DNA of 64,000 nt from Clostridiales bacterium (lineage in GTDB: Bacteria; Bacillota; Clostridia; TANB77; CAG-508), in the NCBI GenBank assembly GCA_003534295.1, contig DPDV01000008.1, positions 13,403-77,402 of the forward strand, given 5' to 3'. Of the stretch, positions 25,902-34,697 are shown piece after piece; position 1 is the stretch's first letter; every line of letters begins with the position of its first letter. A model generated the notes under the pieces. It did no database searches. It had not been told where the DNA came from and saw only the letters and a list, made by a program, of their open reading frames with translations. Both the position numbers and the translations under genes were made by a program.

Positions 25902-26651
25902 TTATACTTTATTAACTATTTGCGCAAATTCCTCTGCATCTAGACTTGCTCCTCCTACTAATGCACCATCTATATCTGACGTATTTAATAAATCCTCTGC
26001 ATTTGCAGACTTTACACTTCCACCATATTGAATTATTATATTTTCCGCTACATCACTTCCATACAAGTCTTCAACTTGTTTTCTTATTGATTTTATTACA
26101 TTATTTGCATCTTCAGCTGTTGCAGTTTTGCCTGTTCCTATAGCCCAAATTGGCTCATAGGCTATTATTATATTCCTAACTTGCTCATTTGTCAAATCAT
26201 TAAATGCTTGTTTTATTTGGTTTTTAATGATTTCTGTCGTTTTTCCTTCTTCCCTCTGTTGCAAAGTTTCGCCCACACATACTATTGGTTTCAAATTATT
26301 GGCAAGTGCTGATTTTATTTTTAAATTTACTGTTTCATCTGTTTCTGCAAAATACTGTCTTCTTTCCGAATGTCCTATTATTACATATTTTACTCCTATA
26401 CATTCAAGCATTTTGCCAGATACTTCTCCAGTATATGCCCCATTTTCCTTCCAATGCATATTTTGAGCCCCTATTTTTATGTTTGTATCTTGTGTAGTCA
26501 ATAGTGAATAAAATAAATCTGTATATGGAACACATAATATTACTTCATTTTTTGTATTTTTAATTTTAGGTGCTAGTTCTTCTATAAATCTCATTGCTTC
26601 ATTTGGAAGCATATTCATTTTCCAGTTTCCTGCAATTACTTTTTTTCTCAT
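25902..26651 (-). CDS. tpiA: Triosephosphate isomerase
   Basis: Interconverts dihydroxyacetone phosphate and glyceraldehyde 3-phosphate. It has 249 residues with GNWKMNM at the N-terminus (catalytic Lys), VIIGHSERRQYF (catalytic His), IAYEPIWAIGTGKTAT (catalytic Glu and flexible loop 6) and IIQYGGSVKSAN with LVGGASLD for phosphate binding. AGGAGG-type binding site just before the ATG. It sits between pgk and gpmI. Confidence 0.97.
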   Translation of the reverse strand: MRKKVIAGNWKMNMLPNEAMRFIEELAPKIKNTKNEVILCVPYTDLFYSLLTTQDTNIKIGAQNMHWKENGAYTGEVSGKMLECIGVKYVIIGHSERRQYFAETDETVNLKIKSALANNLKPIVCVGETLQQREEGKTTEIIKNQIKQAFNDLTNEQVRNIIIAYEPIWAIGTGKTATAEDANNVIKSIRKQVEDLYGSDVAENIIIQYGGSVKSANAEDLLNTSDIDGALVGGASLDAEEFAQIVNKV

Positions 26652-26742
26652 TGTTTATCTTATTCCTCCTCCTTAATATATGAATTTAGTCGGAAAGTAA
26701 TTATATTTTGATAGAAAAGTTTTCTGTTCTTCTATACTTTTA

Positions 26743-27930
26743 TTATTTATCGTTTAATGCTTCTATTCCCGGAAGAGCTTTTCCTTCTAAGAATTCCAAT
26801 GAAGCACCCCCACCTGTTGAAATATGTGTTATCTTATCTGAAAAACCACCCTTTTCTATTGCTGCCACTGAGTCTCCTCCTCCTACAATCGTTGTTGCAT
26901 CTAACTCTGATAACACTTTTGCAATAGAATTTGTTCCTTTTGCAAACTTTTCAAATTCAAATACTCCCAAAGGTCCGTTCCATATAACTGTTTTAGCACT
27001 TTTTAGTTCTTGTGTGTATTCCTCTATTGCTTTTGGTCCAATATCTAGTCCTTGCCATCCTTCTGGAATTTGTTTTGAATCTACTGTAACTGTTTCCGTG
27101 TCATTTGTAAATTCTTTTCCACACACAGTATCTATTGGAAGCAACAATTTTACTCCTTTCATCTTTGCCTTTTCTATTGTTTCTTTTGCTATATCTAATC
27201 GGTCTAATTCACAAATTGAATTTCCAACCTCATATCCCATTGCTTTTAAAAATGTAAAAGTCATTCCTCCGCCTATTATAATAGTGTCTACTTTTTCTAA
27301 CAGGTTTTCTATAACCTTAATTTTATCTGATACCTTTGCTCCTCCTAGTATTGCTACAAAAGGTCTTTGTGGATTGTCTAAACAATCCCCCAACATTTTA
27401 ACTTCTTTTTCCATTAGAAATCCACAAACTGCTGGTAGAAACTCAGCAACACCAGTTGTAGAACTATGAGCTCTATGTGCAGTTCCAAATGCATCATTTA
27501 CATATATTTCAGCTAAATCTGCTAACTCCTTAGAAAATTCTTTGTCATTTGCCTCTTCTCTTGGATCAAATCTAACATTTTCTAATAAAATTGCTTTTCC
27601 TGGTTCTAATTCATTTGCTAATTTTTTTGCACTTTCTCCTACTATATCTGTAGCAAATTTAACTTCAAAACCTAAATATTCAGATAATCTCTCTGCAACT
27701 GGTCTCAACGTAAGGTTTGGTTTAATTTCGCCTTTAGGTTTGCCCAAATGTGAACATAAAATCACTTTTGCATTATGTTCTAACAAATATTTTATTGTAG
27801 GTAATGCTGCAACTATTCTTAAGTCATTTGTAATATTTCCTGTTTCTTTATCTAGTGGAACATTGAAATCACATCTTACTAATACTTTTTTATTTTGAAC
27901 ATCTATATCACGTATTGTTTTTTTATTCAT
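26743..27930 (-). CDS. pgk: Phosphoglycerate kinase
   Basis: Makes ATP and 3-phosphoglycerate from 1,3-bisphosphoglycerate. The 395 residues include VLVRCDFNVPLDKETG, SHLGKPKGE, NDAFGTAHRAHSSTTG, FVAILGGAKVSDKI, PLGVFEFEKFAKG and the C-terminal THISTGGGASLEFLEGK. It follows gap by 63 bp, an interval that holds a 12-bp hairpin. There is a 90-bp gap to tpiA with no terminator evident. Confidence 0.97.
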   Translation of the reverse strand: MNKKTIRDIDVQNKKVLVRCDFNVPLDKETGNITNDLRIVAALPTIKYLLEHNAKVILCSHLGKPKGEIKPNLTLRPVAERLSEYLGFEVKFATDIVGESAKKLANELEPGKAILLENVRFDPREEANDKEFSKELADLAEIYVNDAFGTAHRAHSSTTGVAEFLPAVCGFLMEKEVKMLGDCLDNPQRPFVAILGGAKVSDKIKVIENLLEKVDTIIIGGGMTFTFLKAMGYEVGNSICELDRLDIAKETIEKAKMKGVKLLLPIDTVCGKEFTNDTETVTVDSKQIPEGWQGLDIGPKAIEEYTQELKSAKTVIWNGPLGVFEFEKFAKGTNSIAKVLSELDATTIVGGGDSVAAIEKGGFSDKITHISTGGGASLEFLEGKALPGIEALNDK

Positions 27931-27951
27931 TTTGTACCTCCTTTGTTATTG

Positions 27952-27988
27952 AAAATCGGATATATGGATTCAGCCAATATCCGATTTT
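27952..27988 (-). promoter_or_regulatory. Intercistronic hairpin between gap and pgk
   Basis: AAAATCGGATAT (27952-27963) pairs with ATATCCGATTTT (27977-27988), and TGG/CCA extends it in the loop. Reading toward pgk it is followed by CAATAACAAAGGAGG, not a T-run, so it looks like an mRNA stabiliser or processing site that keeps gap mRNA more abundant. Function is inferred. Confidence 0.5.
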
Positions 27989-27993
27989 GTAAA

Positions 27994-28998
27994 TTAACCT
28001 CTGCTAGCAATATATATTGCTAAGTCTACTAATTTATTTGAATATCCCCATTCATTATCATACCACGCAACTAATTTAACGAAAGTATCTGTTAATGCAA
28101 TTCCTGCTGTCGCATCAAATATAGAAGTATGCTCATCATGTATAAAGTCTGATGAAACAACTGGATCTGACACATATTCAACTATTCCTTTCATTTCGTT
28201 TTCTGATGCTTTCTTTACTGCTGCACATATTTCTTCATATGTTGCCGGTTTTTCTAGGTTGCAAGTCAAGTCCACAACAGAAACGTCTACTGTTGGTACT
28301 CTAAATGACATACCAGTTAATTTTCCACTCAACTCTGGTATAACTTTTCCAACAGCTTTTGCAGCACCTGTTGTAGAAGGTATAATATTTGCACTTGCTG
28401 CTCTACCACCTCTCCAATCCTTTTTAGAAGCTCCATCTACCGTTTTTTGTGTAGCTGTTATTGAATGTACAGTTGTCATAAGACCATCTTTAATTCCAAA
28501 ATTATCATTTATTATTTTAGCAAGTGGTGCTAAACAATTTGTTGTACATGATGCATTTGATATTATGTTCATATCTGGTGTATACTTTTCTTGATTTACT
28601 CCCATTACAAACATTGGTGCATCTTTTGAAGGTGCAGATATTATAACCTTTTTTGCTCCAGCCTCTATATGTGCATTTGCTTTTTCTATTGTTGTAAATA
28701 CTCCTGAACATTCCAATACATAGTCAACTCCATCTGCTCCCCATGGAATGTTTTTTGGATCCATTTCGTTATATACTTTTATTTCTCTTCCATCTACTAT
28801 TAGTTTTCCTTCTTCGCTAGAAACCTCTCCCTCAAATTTTCCATGAACTGTATCATATTTTATCATATAAGCCATATAATCTGCTGCAATAAATGGATCA
28901 TTTATTGCCACAACTTCAACTCCCTCTTTATTTAAAGCTGCTTGAAATGATAAATTTCCTATCCTTCCAAATCCATTAATGCCTATTTTTATTGACAT
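27994..28998 (-). CDS. gap: Glyceraldehyde-3-phosphate dehydrogenase, type I
   Basis: Oxidises glyceraldehyde 3-phosphate with NAD. The 334 residues begin with INGFGRIGNLSFQAAL (nucleotide-binding fold), carry the active site ASCTTNCLAPLAK (catalytic Cys), HSITATQKTVDG (catalytic His), PSTTGAAKAVGKVIPEL and end with VAWYDNEWGYSNKLVDL. Position 34, NDP, indicates NAD preference. First gene of the glycolytic run; binding site AAAGGAGG. Upstream are a possible promoter and a MITE-like repeat lying in its leader. Confidence 0.97.
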   Translation of the reverse strand: MSIKIGINGFGRIGNLSFQAALNKEGVEVVAINDPFIAADYMAYMIKYDTVHGKFEGEVSSEEGKLIVDGREIKVYNEMDPKNIPWGADGVDYVLECSGVFTTIEKANAHIEAGAKKVIISAPSKDAPMFVMGVNQEKYTPDMNIISNASCTTNCLAPLAKIINDNFGIKDGLMTTVHSITATQKTVDGASKKDWRGGRAASANIIPSTTGAAKAVGKVIPELSGKLTGMSFRVPTVDVSVVDLTCNLEKPATYEEICAAVKKASENEMKGIVEYVSDPVVSSDFIHDEHTSIFDATAGIALTDTFVKLVAWYDNEWGYSNKLVDLAIYIASRG

Positions 28999-29044
28999 AT
29001 TAATTCCTCCTTTATTGTAATTTTTAGTAATTTCTTCGAAGTGT

Positions 29045-29094
29045 GGGCAATTAAAATCGCCTCTACATTTTTCATAGATTACTTTACACTATTA
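29045..29094. repeat. MITE-like dispersed repeat, copy 1
   Basis: GGGCAATTAAAATCGCC (imperfect palindrome), then TACATTTTTCATAGATTACT and TTACACTATTA. A nearly identical copy with a perfect GGGCGATT-AA-AATCGCCC palindrome is at 63607-63657, and a partial copy without the palindrome is at 48250-48279. It lies in the leader of gap. Confidence 0.7.
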
Positions 29095-29122
29095 TTGTAA
29101 TAATTTTACTTATTATTACCAA
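29094..29122 (-). promoter_or_regulatory. Possible promoter of the gap operon
   Basis: On the minus strand TTGGTA (29117-29122), 17 bp, TACAAT (29094-29099). AT-rich context makes this tentative. Confidence 0.4.
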
Positions 29123-29142
29123 TTTGAAATAATTTTATATCA

Positions 29143-29171
29143 AAAAAGAATACTTTTCAAGTATTCTTTTT
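29143..29171. terminator. Terminator of the hemW-to-APH run
   Basis: AAAAAGAATACTT (29143-29155) pairs with AAGTATTCTTTTT (29159-29171), a 13-bp stem with a 3-nt loop, right after the stop codon of the APH-like gene. Works in both directions by symmetry. Confidence 0.78.
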
Positions 29172-29175
29172 AATT

Positions 29176-30006
29176 TTATTTGTATATTCCTATTTTTCTC
29201 ATATAATTTATATAGCTCTGGTCTATATTTCCCCAAATTCCTATGTTTCTATCTAATTCATTGGTATCAATTTTTTCTTTTGAATATTTCTCATAATTTT
29301 TTATAATTTCTTCTTTAAAATTGTTTGGACACCTTCCTATTATTCTTGAAATATCATCATATTTATTTCCAAATCCGCCAAATCCAAAGTCTATTATAGC
29401 TGTAACATGATTGTCATTATTTAATAATACATTACTTGAATTTAAATCCCCATGCACTAAACAAGATAAATGATTTTTATCTTCATCTCTAAAATTCCAA
29501 AAAGCCATATCATCTTTGCTAACATGTTTCTTTAATAATTCATCCAAAAATTCTGTTAAATTCACTCCAATATTATTTATGGTAAAAATCTTATCTTTTT
29601 CATATTTTATGCTATGTAATTGAAACATAAATTTTGCAATTTCGCTTGAGATGTTTTCAATTTCTGACTCATTTAATTCATTCATTCTTTCTGCAAGAGG
29701 TGTTCCCTCTATTTTTCTGTGCATTGAAAAAGGCCTTCCTTTGTCATATAATAATTGCAATTCAACTGTGTCAAAATCTGTTTTGTTATGTATATATTTG
29801 GCAAATTGATAATCTTTTACTATTGTTCTAGCCCAAAATTCATCTCTTGGAAATCTAAAAAAGTATGATTTATTGTTCTCGGTCGTAACCTCAAAAACAA
29901 TGTTGGTCCATCCTGTAGGAATTAACCTTATTTTCTCCACGTCTTCTAAATTCTTCAATATAATTTTATTAAAATCCTCATCTAGTTCAAAATACGTTTT
30001 TTGCAT
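29176..30006 (-). CDS. Aminoglycoside phosphotransferase/choline kinase-family kinase
   Basis: A 276-residue small-molecule kinase fold. The N-terminal lobe has IPTGWTNIVFEVTTENNKSY and FRFPRD, the C-lobe has the Brenner motif LVHGDLNSSNVLL and the metal-binding AIIDFGFGGFG. The DISRIIGRCP block after it is also usual in APH-like enzymes. The substrate cannot be read from the sequence; housekeeping members phosphorylate sugars or choline, and the chromosomal setting argues against a dedicated resistance gene. Its start (AAAGGAAAG before the ATG) overlaps the end of the guanylate-kinase-like gene by 20 bp in another frame, suggesting coupled translation. Confidence 0.78.
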   Translation of the reverse strand: MQKTYFELDEDFNKIILKNLEDVEKIRLIPTGWTNIVFEVTTENNKSYFFRFPRDEFWARTIVKDYQFAKYIHNKTDFDTVELQLLYDKGRPFSMHRKIEGTPLAERMNELNESEIENISSEIAKFMFQLHSIKYEKDKIFTINNIGVNLTEFLDELLKKHVSKDDMAFWNFRDEDKNHLSCLVHGDLNSSNVLLNNDNHVTAIIDFGFGGFGNKYDDISRIIGRCPNNFKEEIIKNYEKYSKEKIDTNELDRNIGIWGNIDQSYINYMRKIGIYK

Positions 30007-30577
30007 AAATCTTTCCTTTCTGTTCTTCTATTAACATTTTTTTTACTAATTCTATTATTTGTTTCTCTGACTCATTATCATAATTGTTATATACTATATA
30101 ATCAAATTTATTTTTCCATTCTCTTTTATAGCAAATATTGTTATAATGTTCTTCCATTTCATTAATTCTTTCATTTAATTTTTCTGTATTGGTTTCTCTT
30201 TCTATAACTTTTTGTTTTGCTATTTCTAAGTTTTTGGGTAATATATATATTGTTTTTATGTCTGGTCGTATTTTTTTCCAGTCATCTATCATAGTATAAT
30301 GCATTTCAAATATCATATTTTTTTCAGTCAAAATTTCTTCTTTTAAATATGCATACATGCCACCAAACACTTTAAATTGATATATTATTTTTCCTTCTCT
30401 ATTTAATTTGTCCAGTTCCTCTTCTGTTCTAAAGAATCCTACTTTTCCCTCTTGCTCCTCATTTCTTTTCTGCCTTGTTCTAATTGTATTAACTTTTTCG
30501 AAACCTAATTTTTCAACTATTTTTTCCTTAAAATACGTTTTCCCTGCTCCAGATACCCCTACTAAACCTAATAACAT
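29987..30577 (-). CDS. Guanylate-kinase-like P-loop protein
   Basis: About 196 residues with a P-loop (LVGVSGAGKTYF) at the very N-terminus, then IRTRQKRNEEQEGKVGFF where guanylate kinases carry the GMP-binding TTRxxRxxE segment, and a YILPKNLEIAKQKVIER lid-type region. It is likely a nucleotide kinase relative, but it diverges from housekeeping Gmk. I place the start at MLLGLVGVSG (30577), 3 bp after the hemW stop; a start 21 bp earlier would overlap hemW and its own binding site. Lies between hemW and the APH-like gene, tightly packed. Confidence 0.65.
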   Translation of the reverse strand: MLLGLVGVSGAGKTYFKEKIVEKLGFEKVNTIRTRQKRNEEQEGKVGFFRTEEELDKLNREGKIIYQFKVFGGMYAYLKEEILTEKNMIFEMHYTMIDDWKKIRPDIKTIYILPKNLEIAKQKVIERETNTEKLNERINEMEEHYNNICYKREWKNKFDYIVYNNYDNESEKQIIELVKKMLIEEQKGKIYAKNVF

Positions 30578-30579
30578 TT

Positions 30580-31746
30580 TTAAATAAATTCCTCCCATAC
30601 TATATTGGCAAAGTCTAAACCCTTTTCAGTAAGTTTAATTCTATCTAATTCTATTTCTATTAGTTGCTCTTTTACAAGCTTTTCCAACTCATTTCTATAA
30701 ATATATAAAGGATTGCCTACAAATTTATTTTTAAATTCTTGTATACTTATTCCATCTATTTTTCTTAATCCTAACATCATATATTCTTTCATTTGACTGC
30801 TTGGATTTTGCTTTTCGAGAAAAATAAAATTGTCTGTTACATTATCATTTTTATAATTTGTTATATAGTCTTCTATTGAATCTATATTTGAAAATCTTAC
30901 ATTGTTTGTATATGAATGTGCAGACGCTCCAAAGCCCATATATTCTTTTTGGTTCCAACAGTCTAAATTATGTTTAGATTCATATCCTTTTTTTGCAAAA
31001 TTAGAAATTTCATAATGTATGTATCCCGCTTCTTCTAATATTCTTTTAGTTTCCCAGTACATTTTTCTCTCATCATCTTCATCAGGTAACTCAATTTCCT
31101 TATTTTGCACCTTTTTATTCAAAACTGTTCCTTCTTCTAAAATCAACGAATATAGTGATATATGCTCCGGTTTTAAGGCAATTATTTGTTTTAATCCTTG
31201 TTTCAACTTTGGTACTGTTTGTCCAGGTAACGCTAACATTAAATCCACATTTATGTTTTTAAATCCAACTTCTCTAGCCATATTATATGTTTGTAAAAAA
31301 TCATCATATTTGTGTATTCTGCCTATCTTTCGTAGTATATCATCATCTGTGCTTTGTAATCCTATACTTACTCTATTTATTCCGCTTTTCATGTAATCTA
31401 ATAATTTCTGTTTATCCACTGTTCCTGGATTAATCTCTATAGTTACTTCTGTATCTTTAGATACTTTGAAGTTTGTTTTTATCTCTTCAATAATTTCTTT
31501 AGTGTACTTACTATCTATATATGATGGTGTGCCACCCCCTATATAAATTGTTTTTACAAATACCAAATCATCCAAGCCATTTTCATAGTCTAGTTTATTT
31601 CCTGTTCCTACTTCTTTTATCTCATATTTTAACCATTTTATATATTCTTCTATTAGTCTTTCCTTATTTGCATAAGACTTGAAATCGCAGTAATAACATT
31701 TTTGCTTGCAAAATGGTATATGTACATATATTCCAATTTCTTTCAT
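30580..31746 (-). CDS. hemW: Radical SAM protein HemW (coproporphyrinogen oxidase-like)
   Basis: The 388 residues begin with YVHIPFCKQKCYYCDFKSYA, the CxxxCxxC cluster motif of radical SAM enzymes, followed by YIGGGTPSYI, EINPGTVDKQKLL, NRVSIGLQSTDD and NVDLMLALPGQT. HemW is known as a heme chaperone rather than a true HemN. The C-terminal domain (GFGASAHSYTNNVRFSN, EYMMLGLRKIDGIS) matches the family. In Firmicutes it commonly sits near lepA and hrcA; here it is 4 bp after whiA, in a housekeeping run. Confidence 0.9.
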   Translation of the reverse strand: MKEIGIYVHIPFCKQKCYYCDFKSYANKERLIEEYIKWLKYEIKEVGTGNKLDYENGLDDLVFVKTIYIGGGTPSYIDSKYTKEIIEEIKTNFKVSKDTEVTIEINPGTVDKQKLLDYMKSGINRVSIGLQSTDDDILRKIGRIHKYDDFLQTYNMAREVGFKNINVDLMLALPGQTVPKLKQGLKQIIALKPEHISLYSLILEEGTVLNKKVQNKEIELPDEDDERKMYWETKRILEEAGYIHYEISNFAKKGYESKHNLDCWNQKEYMGFGASAHSYTNNVRFSNIDSIEDYITNYKNDNVTDNFIFLEKQNPSSQMKEYMMLGLRKIDGISIQEFKNKFVGNPLYIYRNELEKLVKEQLIEIELDRIKLTEKGLDFANIVWEEFI

Positions 31747-31750
31747 TTAT

Positions 31751-32608
31751 CTATTTTCTCAACTCCTCTGCTATTTGTTGTATTTTTCTTAATCTATGGT
31801 TTACTCCTGATTTTCCTATAGGATTCTTCAACAACTTTCCAAGTTCTTCTAAAGATGCATCTGGATTTTCCTCTCTAATCTCCGCTATTTCTCTTAATTG
31901 TTCTGGCAATTCATTAAACTTCTCTTTTTCCCTTAAATATTTTATATCATTAATTTGTTTTACTGATGAATTCACTATCTTATTTAAATTTGCCGTTTCA
32001 CAATTTACTTTTCTATTTATATTATTTTTTATATCTCTATATACTCGTATTTCCTCAAATTTTAGTACAGAAGAATTCGCTCCTATCAATGCTAAAAATT
32101 TAGATATCTCTTCTCCATCTTTTGTATATATTGAATAACCTTTTGCTTTTTCTAAAATTTTAAAATCTATATTATACTTTTTTAGTATTTCCAATATGTA
32201 TTTCGCATTTTCTAAATTTCTTAACGATATTTCCAAATGATATTTTTTTTCTGGATTATTTATTGTTCCACTTCCTAAAAAAGCCCCTCTTATAAATGCC
32301 TTTTCTAAATCATCACTTTTATTATCGTTATTATTTTCTGTTAATTCTTCAATATAATTTTTGTTTATAGTAATTGAATAAACACTTCTTTGAATTTTTA
32401 TATTATGATCATTCAGTCCTAGATTATTGAGCAATTTTCCAAATCTATTTATGTTATATTCACTTTCTGTTGAAAACTTAATTTTATTTTTTTGCACACT
32501 AACATTATTAGTTGCCATATATCCTAAGAGTTCGGTCTTAACGTTCTTTTTATCTGCTAATGTATTTAATTTGCTTAATTCTTTTTTTACTTCTAATGAA
32601 AATGACAA
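31751..32608 (-). CDS. whiA: WhiA DNA-binding protein
   Basis: The 285 residues start SFSLEVKKELSKL and combine a degenerate LAGLIDADG-type domain (AFIRGAFLGSGTINNPEKKYHLE) with a C-terminal helix-turn-helix (LPEQLREIAEIREENPDASL, ELGKLLKNPIGKSGVNHRLR). WhiA is a transcription factor for sporulation septation in Streptomyces and influences cell division and chromosome segregation in Bacillus. Usually it follows rapZ and yvcK; here it lies between prmC and hemW, with 4-bp gaps. Confidence 0.95.
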   Translation of the reverse strand: MSFSLEVKKELSKLNTLADKKNVKTELLGYMATNNVSVQKNKIKFSTESEYNINRFGKLLNNLGLNDHNIKIQRSVYSITINKNYIEELTENNNDNKSDDLEKAFIRGAFLGSGTINNPEKKYHLEISLRNLENAKYILEILKKYNIDFKILEKAKGYSIYTKDGEEISKFLALIGANSSVLKFEEIRVYRDIKNNINRKVNCETANLNKIVNSSVKQINDIKYLREKEKFNELPEQLREIAEIREENPDASLEELGKLLKNPIGKSGVNHRLRKIQQIAEELRK

Positions 32609-32612
32609 TTTA

Positions 32613-33437
32613 TCACCAACCTTTTATAATAATTACCCTATCATTACCCGCTAAATCTTCTATTATGCTATAATTTAAGTTTATTAATTCTCCAACACTC
32701 TTTGCTTGATTATATCCTATTTCCAACAATAAGTAACCATCTTTTTTCAAATATTTTTTATACTCAGATAATATTATCTTATAAAATTTTAACCCATCTT
32801 TTCCACCATCTAAAGCAATTATTGGTTCATTTCTCACTTCTGTTGGCAATGTTTTTATAACGTCAGTCTCTATATATGGTGGATTTGAAACAATTATGTC
32901 AAAATCCTTCTCTTGAATATTTTCAAACATATCTGATACTATAAACTCTATATTATCAACATTATTTTGTTTAGCATTTTGTTTTGCAATATCTATAACT
33001 GTATTTTTTATATCTGTTGCATAAACTTTAGCATTTTTTATATTTTTTGCAATTGAAATTCCAATTGCTCCACTCCCTGTACACAAATCCAGGATTTTTA
33101 TATCATTACCATGATTGTTGCAAATTTCTATCGCTTTCTCAACTAATATTTCTGTATCAGGCTGTGGTATTAAGACATTTTTATCAACATAAAAGTTCAG
33201 TTTCATAAATTCTTGTTTATTAGTTATATATTGTATTGGCATACCATTTTTAATGTCGTTAATTTTATTTAAATAAGACTCAACATTATTATCACTTACT
33301 TCAATATTAGGATTAGAAACAATCTTCTCCCTACTTAATTTTAATATATATTCTAACAAAATACGAGCTTTAATATTCCCATCCTCTATATCCTTTAATA
33401 AATGTTTTCCATTGACCAGTAATTCACTAATATTCAA
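32613..33437 (-). CDS. prmC: Release factor glutamine methyltransferase
   Basis: Methylates the Gln of the GGQ loop in release factors 1 and 2. SAM-binding ILDLCTGSGAIGISIA, the catalytic IIVSNPPYIETDVI and the N-terminal helical domain are all present. A TTG at 33437, 6-7 bp after AAAAGGAG, is chosen as start (protein begins NISELLVNGKHLL after it); the ATG at 33464 lies ahead of that site and is rejected. About 274 residues, normal for the family. 4 bp upstream of whiA. Confidence 0.92.
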   Translation of the reverse strand: MNISELLVNGKHLLKDIEDGNIKARILLEYILKLSREKIVSNPNIEVSDNNVESYLNKINDIKNGMPIQYITNKQEFMKLNFYVDKNVLIPQPDTEILVEKAIEICNNHGNDIKILDLCTGSGAIGISIAKNIKNAKVYATDIKNTVIDIAKQNAKQNNVDNIEFIVSDMFENIQEKDFDIIVSNPPYIETDVIKTLPTEVRNEPIIALDGGKDGLKFYKIILSEYKKYLKKDGYLLLEIGYNQAKSVGELINLNYSIIEDLAGNDRVIIIKGW

Positions 33438-33496
33438 TATTATACTCCTTTTAATAATGTACATCTATTTTACCATATCGCCCAAATTTTATCAAT

Positions 33497-33517
33497 GGGA
33501 CAATTTTTGACAGTCCC
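33497..33517. repeat. Short REP-like palindrome
   Basis: GGGAC (33497-33501) and GTCCC (33513-33517) with the words GGGACAATT and GACAGTCCC seen in the other REP copies. It lies between the 3' end of the 6S RNA and the start of prmC. Confidence 0.55.
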
Positions 33518-33523
33518 AAACGC

Positions 33524-33723
33524 AAAAAAATACCCCACATTAGCCGTAAGATGAAGAAATTTTAAGGACCTGTTTGCACAGGTGGGTGTCTTGTTGAATG
33601 CTACTGGGTTTCTTATATAAGTATAAGCTTACACGCCACACTCAAAGGCGGACTCCCGTTTTAAGTTTGTTGGTTCTAAAATTTCAGTCAATACGTACCA
33701 CGCAGGGATTTTTTTCAATTTGT
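33524..33723 (-). ncRNA. ssrS: 6S RNA candidate
   Basis: On the minus strand a region of about 200 nt without an ORF starts 7 nt after a promoter and ends in an A/T closing stem. The 5' AAAAAAATCCC pairs with the 3' GGGGTATTTTTTT, GAAATTTTA with TAAAATTTC, and the 3' side of the central bubble holds a small hairpin ACCTGT-GCAA-ACAGGT, all hallmarks of 6S RNA. The words AGAACCAAC...AAACGGGAG match what I recall of Firmicutes 6S sequences. 6S RNA sequesters sigma-A RNA polymerase. A covariance search would settle it. Confidence 0.7.
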
Positions 33724-33729
33724 ATTTAT

Positions 33730-33758
33730 ATTTTAGCATATTGCTTTGGGGTTTTCAA
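33730..33758 (-). promoter_or_regulatory. Promoter of the 6S RNA candidate
   Basis: On the minus strand TTGAAA (33753-33758), 17 bp, TAAAAT (33730-33735). Confidence 0.65.
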
Positions 33759-33836
33759 TCTGTCTTTTTGCTGTATTTTTAATTTATATAATGTATAATC
33801 TTATTATCTTTATTTATCTTCTTTTTTATAGTTTTC

Positions 33837-34694
33837 TTATATTCTTATATCTACTTTAAGTCTTCCATTTTCAATTATGCCTGTACCTATAAATTTATTT
33901 GTTTTAGAATATATTTTATATATTCCATCTTGTTTTTCTTTTTTTAATTTTACACCATTTAACAGTAGTTTGATATCATCGTCTTCTAACTGTATTTTTT
34001 CTTTATCTTCAAACATCTCTTCAATTGTTATCACTTTTATATTTTGTCCTTCCTTTAATTGTTCTATTGTAATTGCTTGTTCAATAGTAAATTTTCCCAC
34101 CTTGGTTCTTTTTAATTCTTTCATATATCCTACTGTTTGCATTTCTTCTGCTATATTTTCACACAATGTTCTTATATATGTACCTTTAGAACATCTTACT
34201 TTAAATTGCATTTGTTTTTCTTCTTTATTTACCTTTATTAATTCAATATCATATATTTCTATATTTCGTGGCTTTATTTCAACTTGTTGTCCTTTTCTTG
34301 CATACTCATATAATTTTTTTCCATTTACCTTAATTGCTGAATACATTGGTGGAACTTGTTGACTTTCACCAATAAAGCTTTTTAATATTTTTTCTATATT
34401 TTTAAATTGCAAGTATTGTTCTGGAACACACTTTTTTTCAACTTCTTCTCCTTCTTCATCAGCTGTTGTTGTTTTTGTTCCTAATTGTAATAATACCTCA
34501 TACTCTTTGTCATGTTCTATTAAATATTTAGAAAGCTTTGTTCCTTTTCCCAATAAAATAGGAAGAACACCAGTAGCATTAGGGTCTAATGTACCAGTGT
34601 GTCCTACTTTCGTATTAAACATTTTTTTTATTTTGTATACTGCATCATGTGATGTATAACCTTTTTCCTTGTTTATTATAATAATTCCATCCAT
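33837..34694 (-). CDS. truB: tRNA pseudouridine-55 synthase
   Basis: Makes pseudouridine 55 in the T-loop of tRNAs. The 285 residues begin MDGIIIINKEKGYTSHDAV, carry the catalytic Asp in KVGHTGTLDPNATGVLPI, GESQQVPPMYSAIKVNGKKL and RCSKGTYIRTLCENIAE, and end in a PUA-like C-terminal domain. It starts 3 bp after nrnA and is the last gene of the nusA operon in this window. Confidence 0.96.
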   Translation of the reverse strand: MDGIIIINKEKGYTSHDAVYKIKKMFNTKVGHTGTLDPNATGVLPILLGKGTKLSKYLIEHDKEYEVLLQLGTKTTTADEEGEEVEKKCVPEQYLQFKNIEKILKSFIGESQQVPPMYSAIKVNGKKLYEYARKGQQVEIKPRNIEIYDIELIKVNKEEKQMQFKVRCSKGTYIRTLCENIAEEMQTVGYMKELKRTKVGKFTIEQAITIEQLKEGQNIKVITIEEMFEDKEKIQLEDDDIKLLLNGVKLKKEKQDGIYKIYSKTNKFIGTGIIENGRLKVDIRI

Positions 34695-34697
34695 TTA

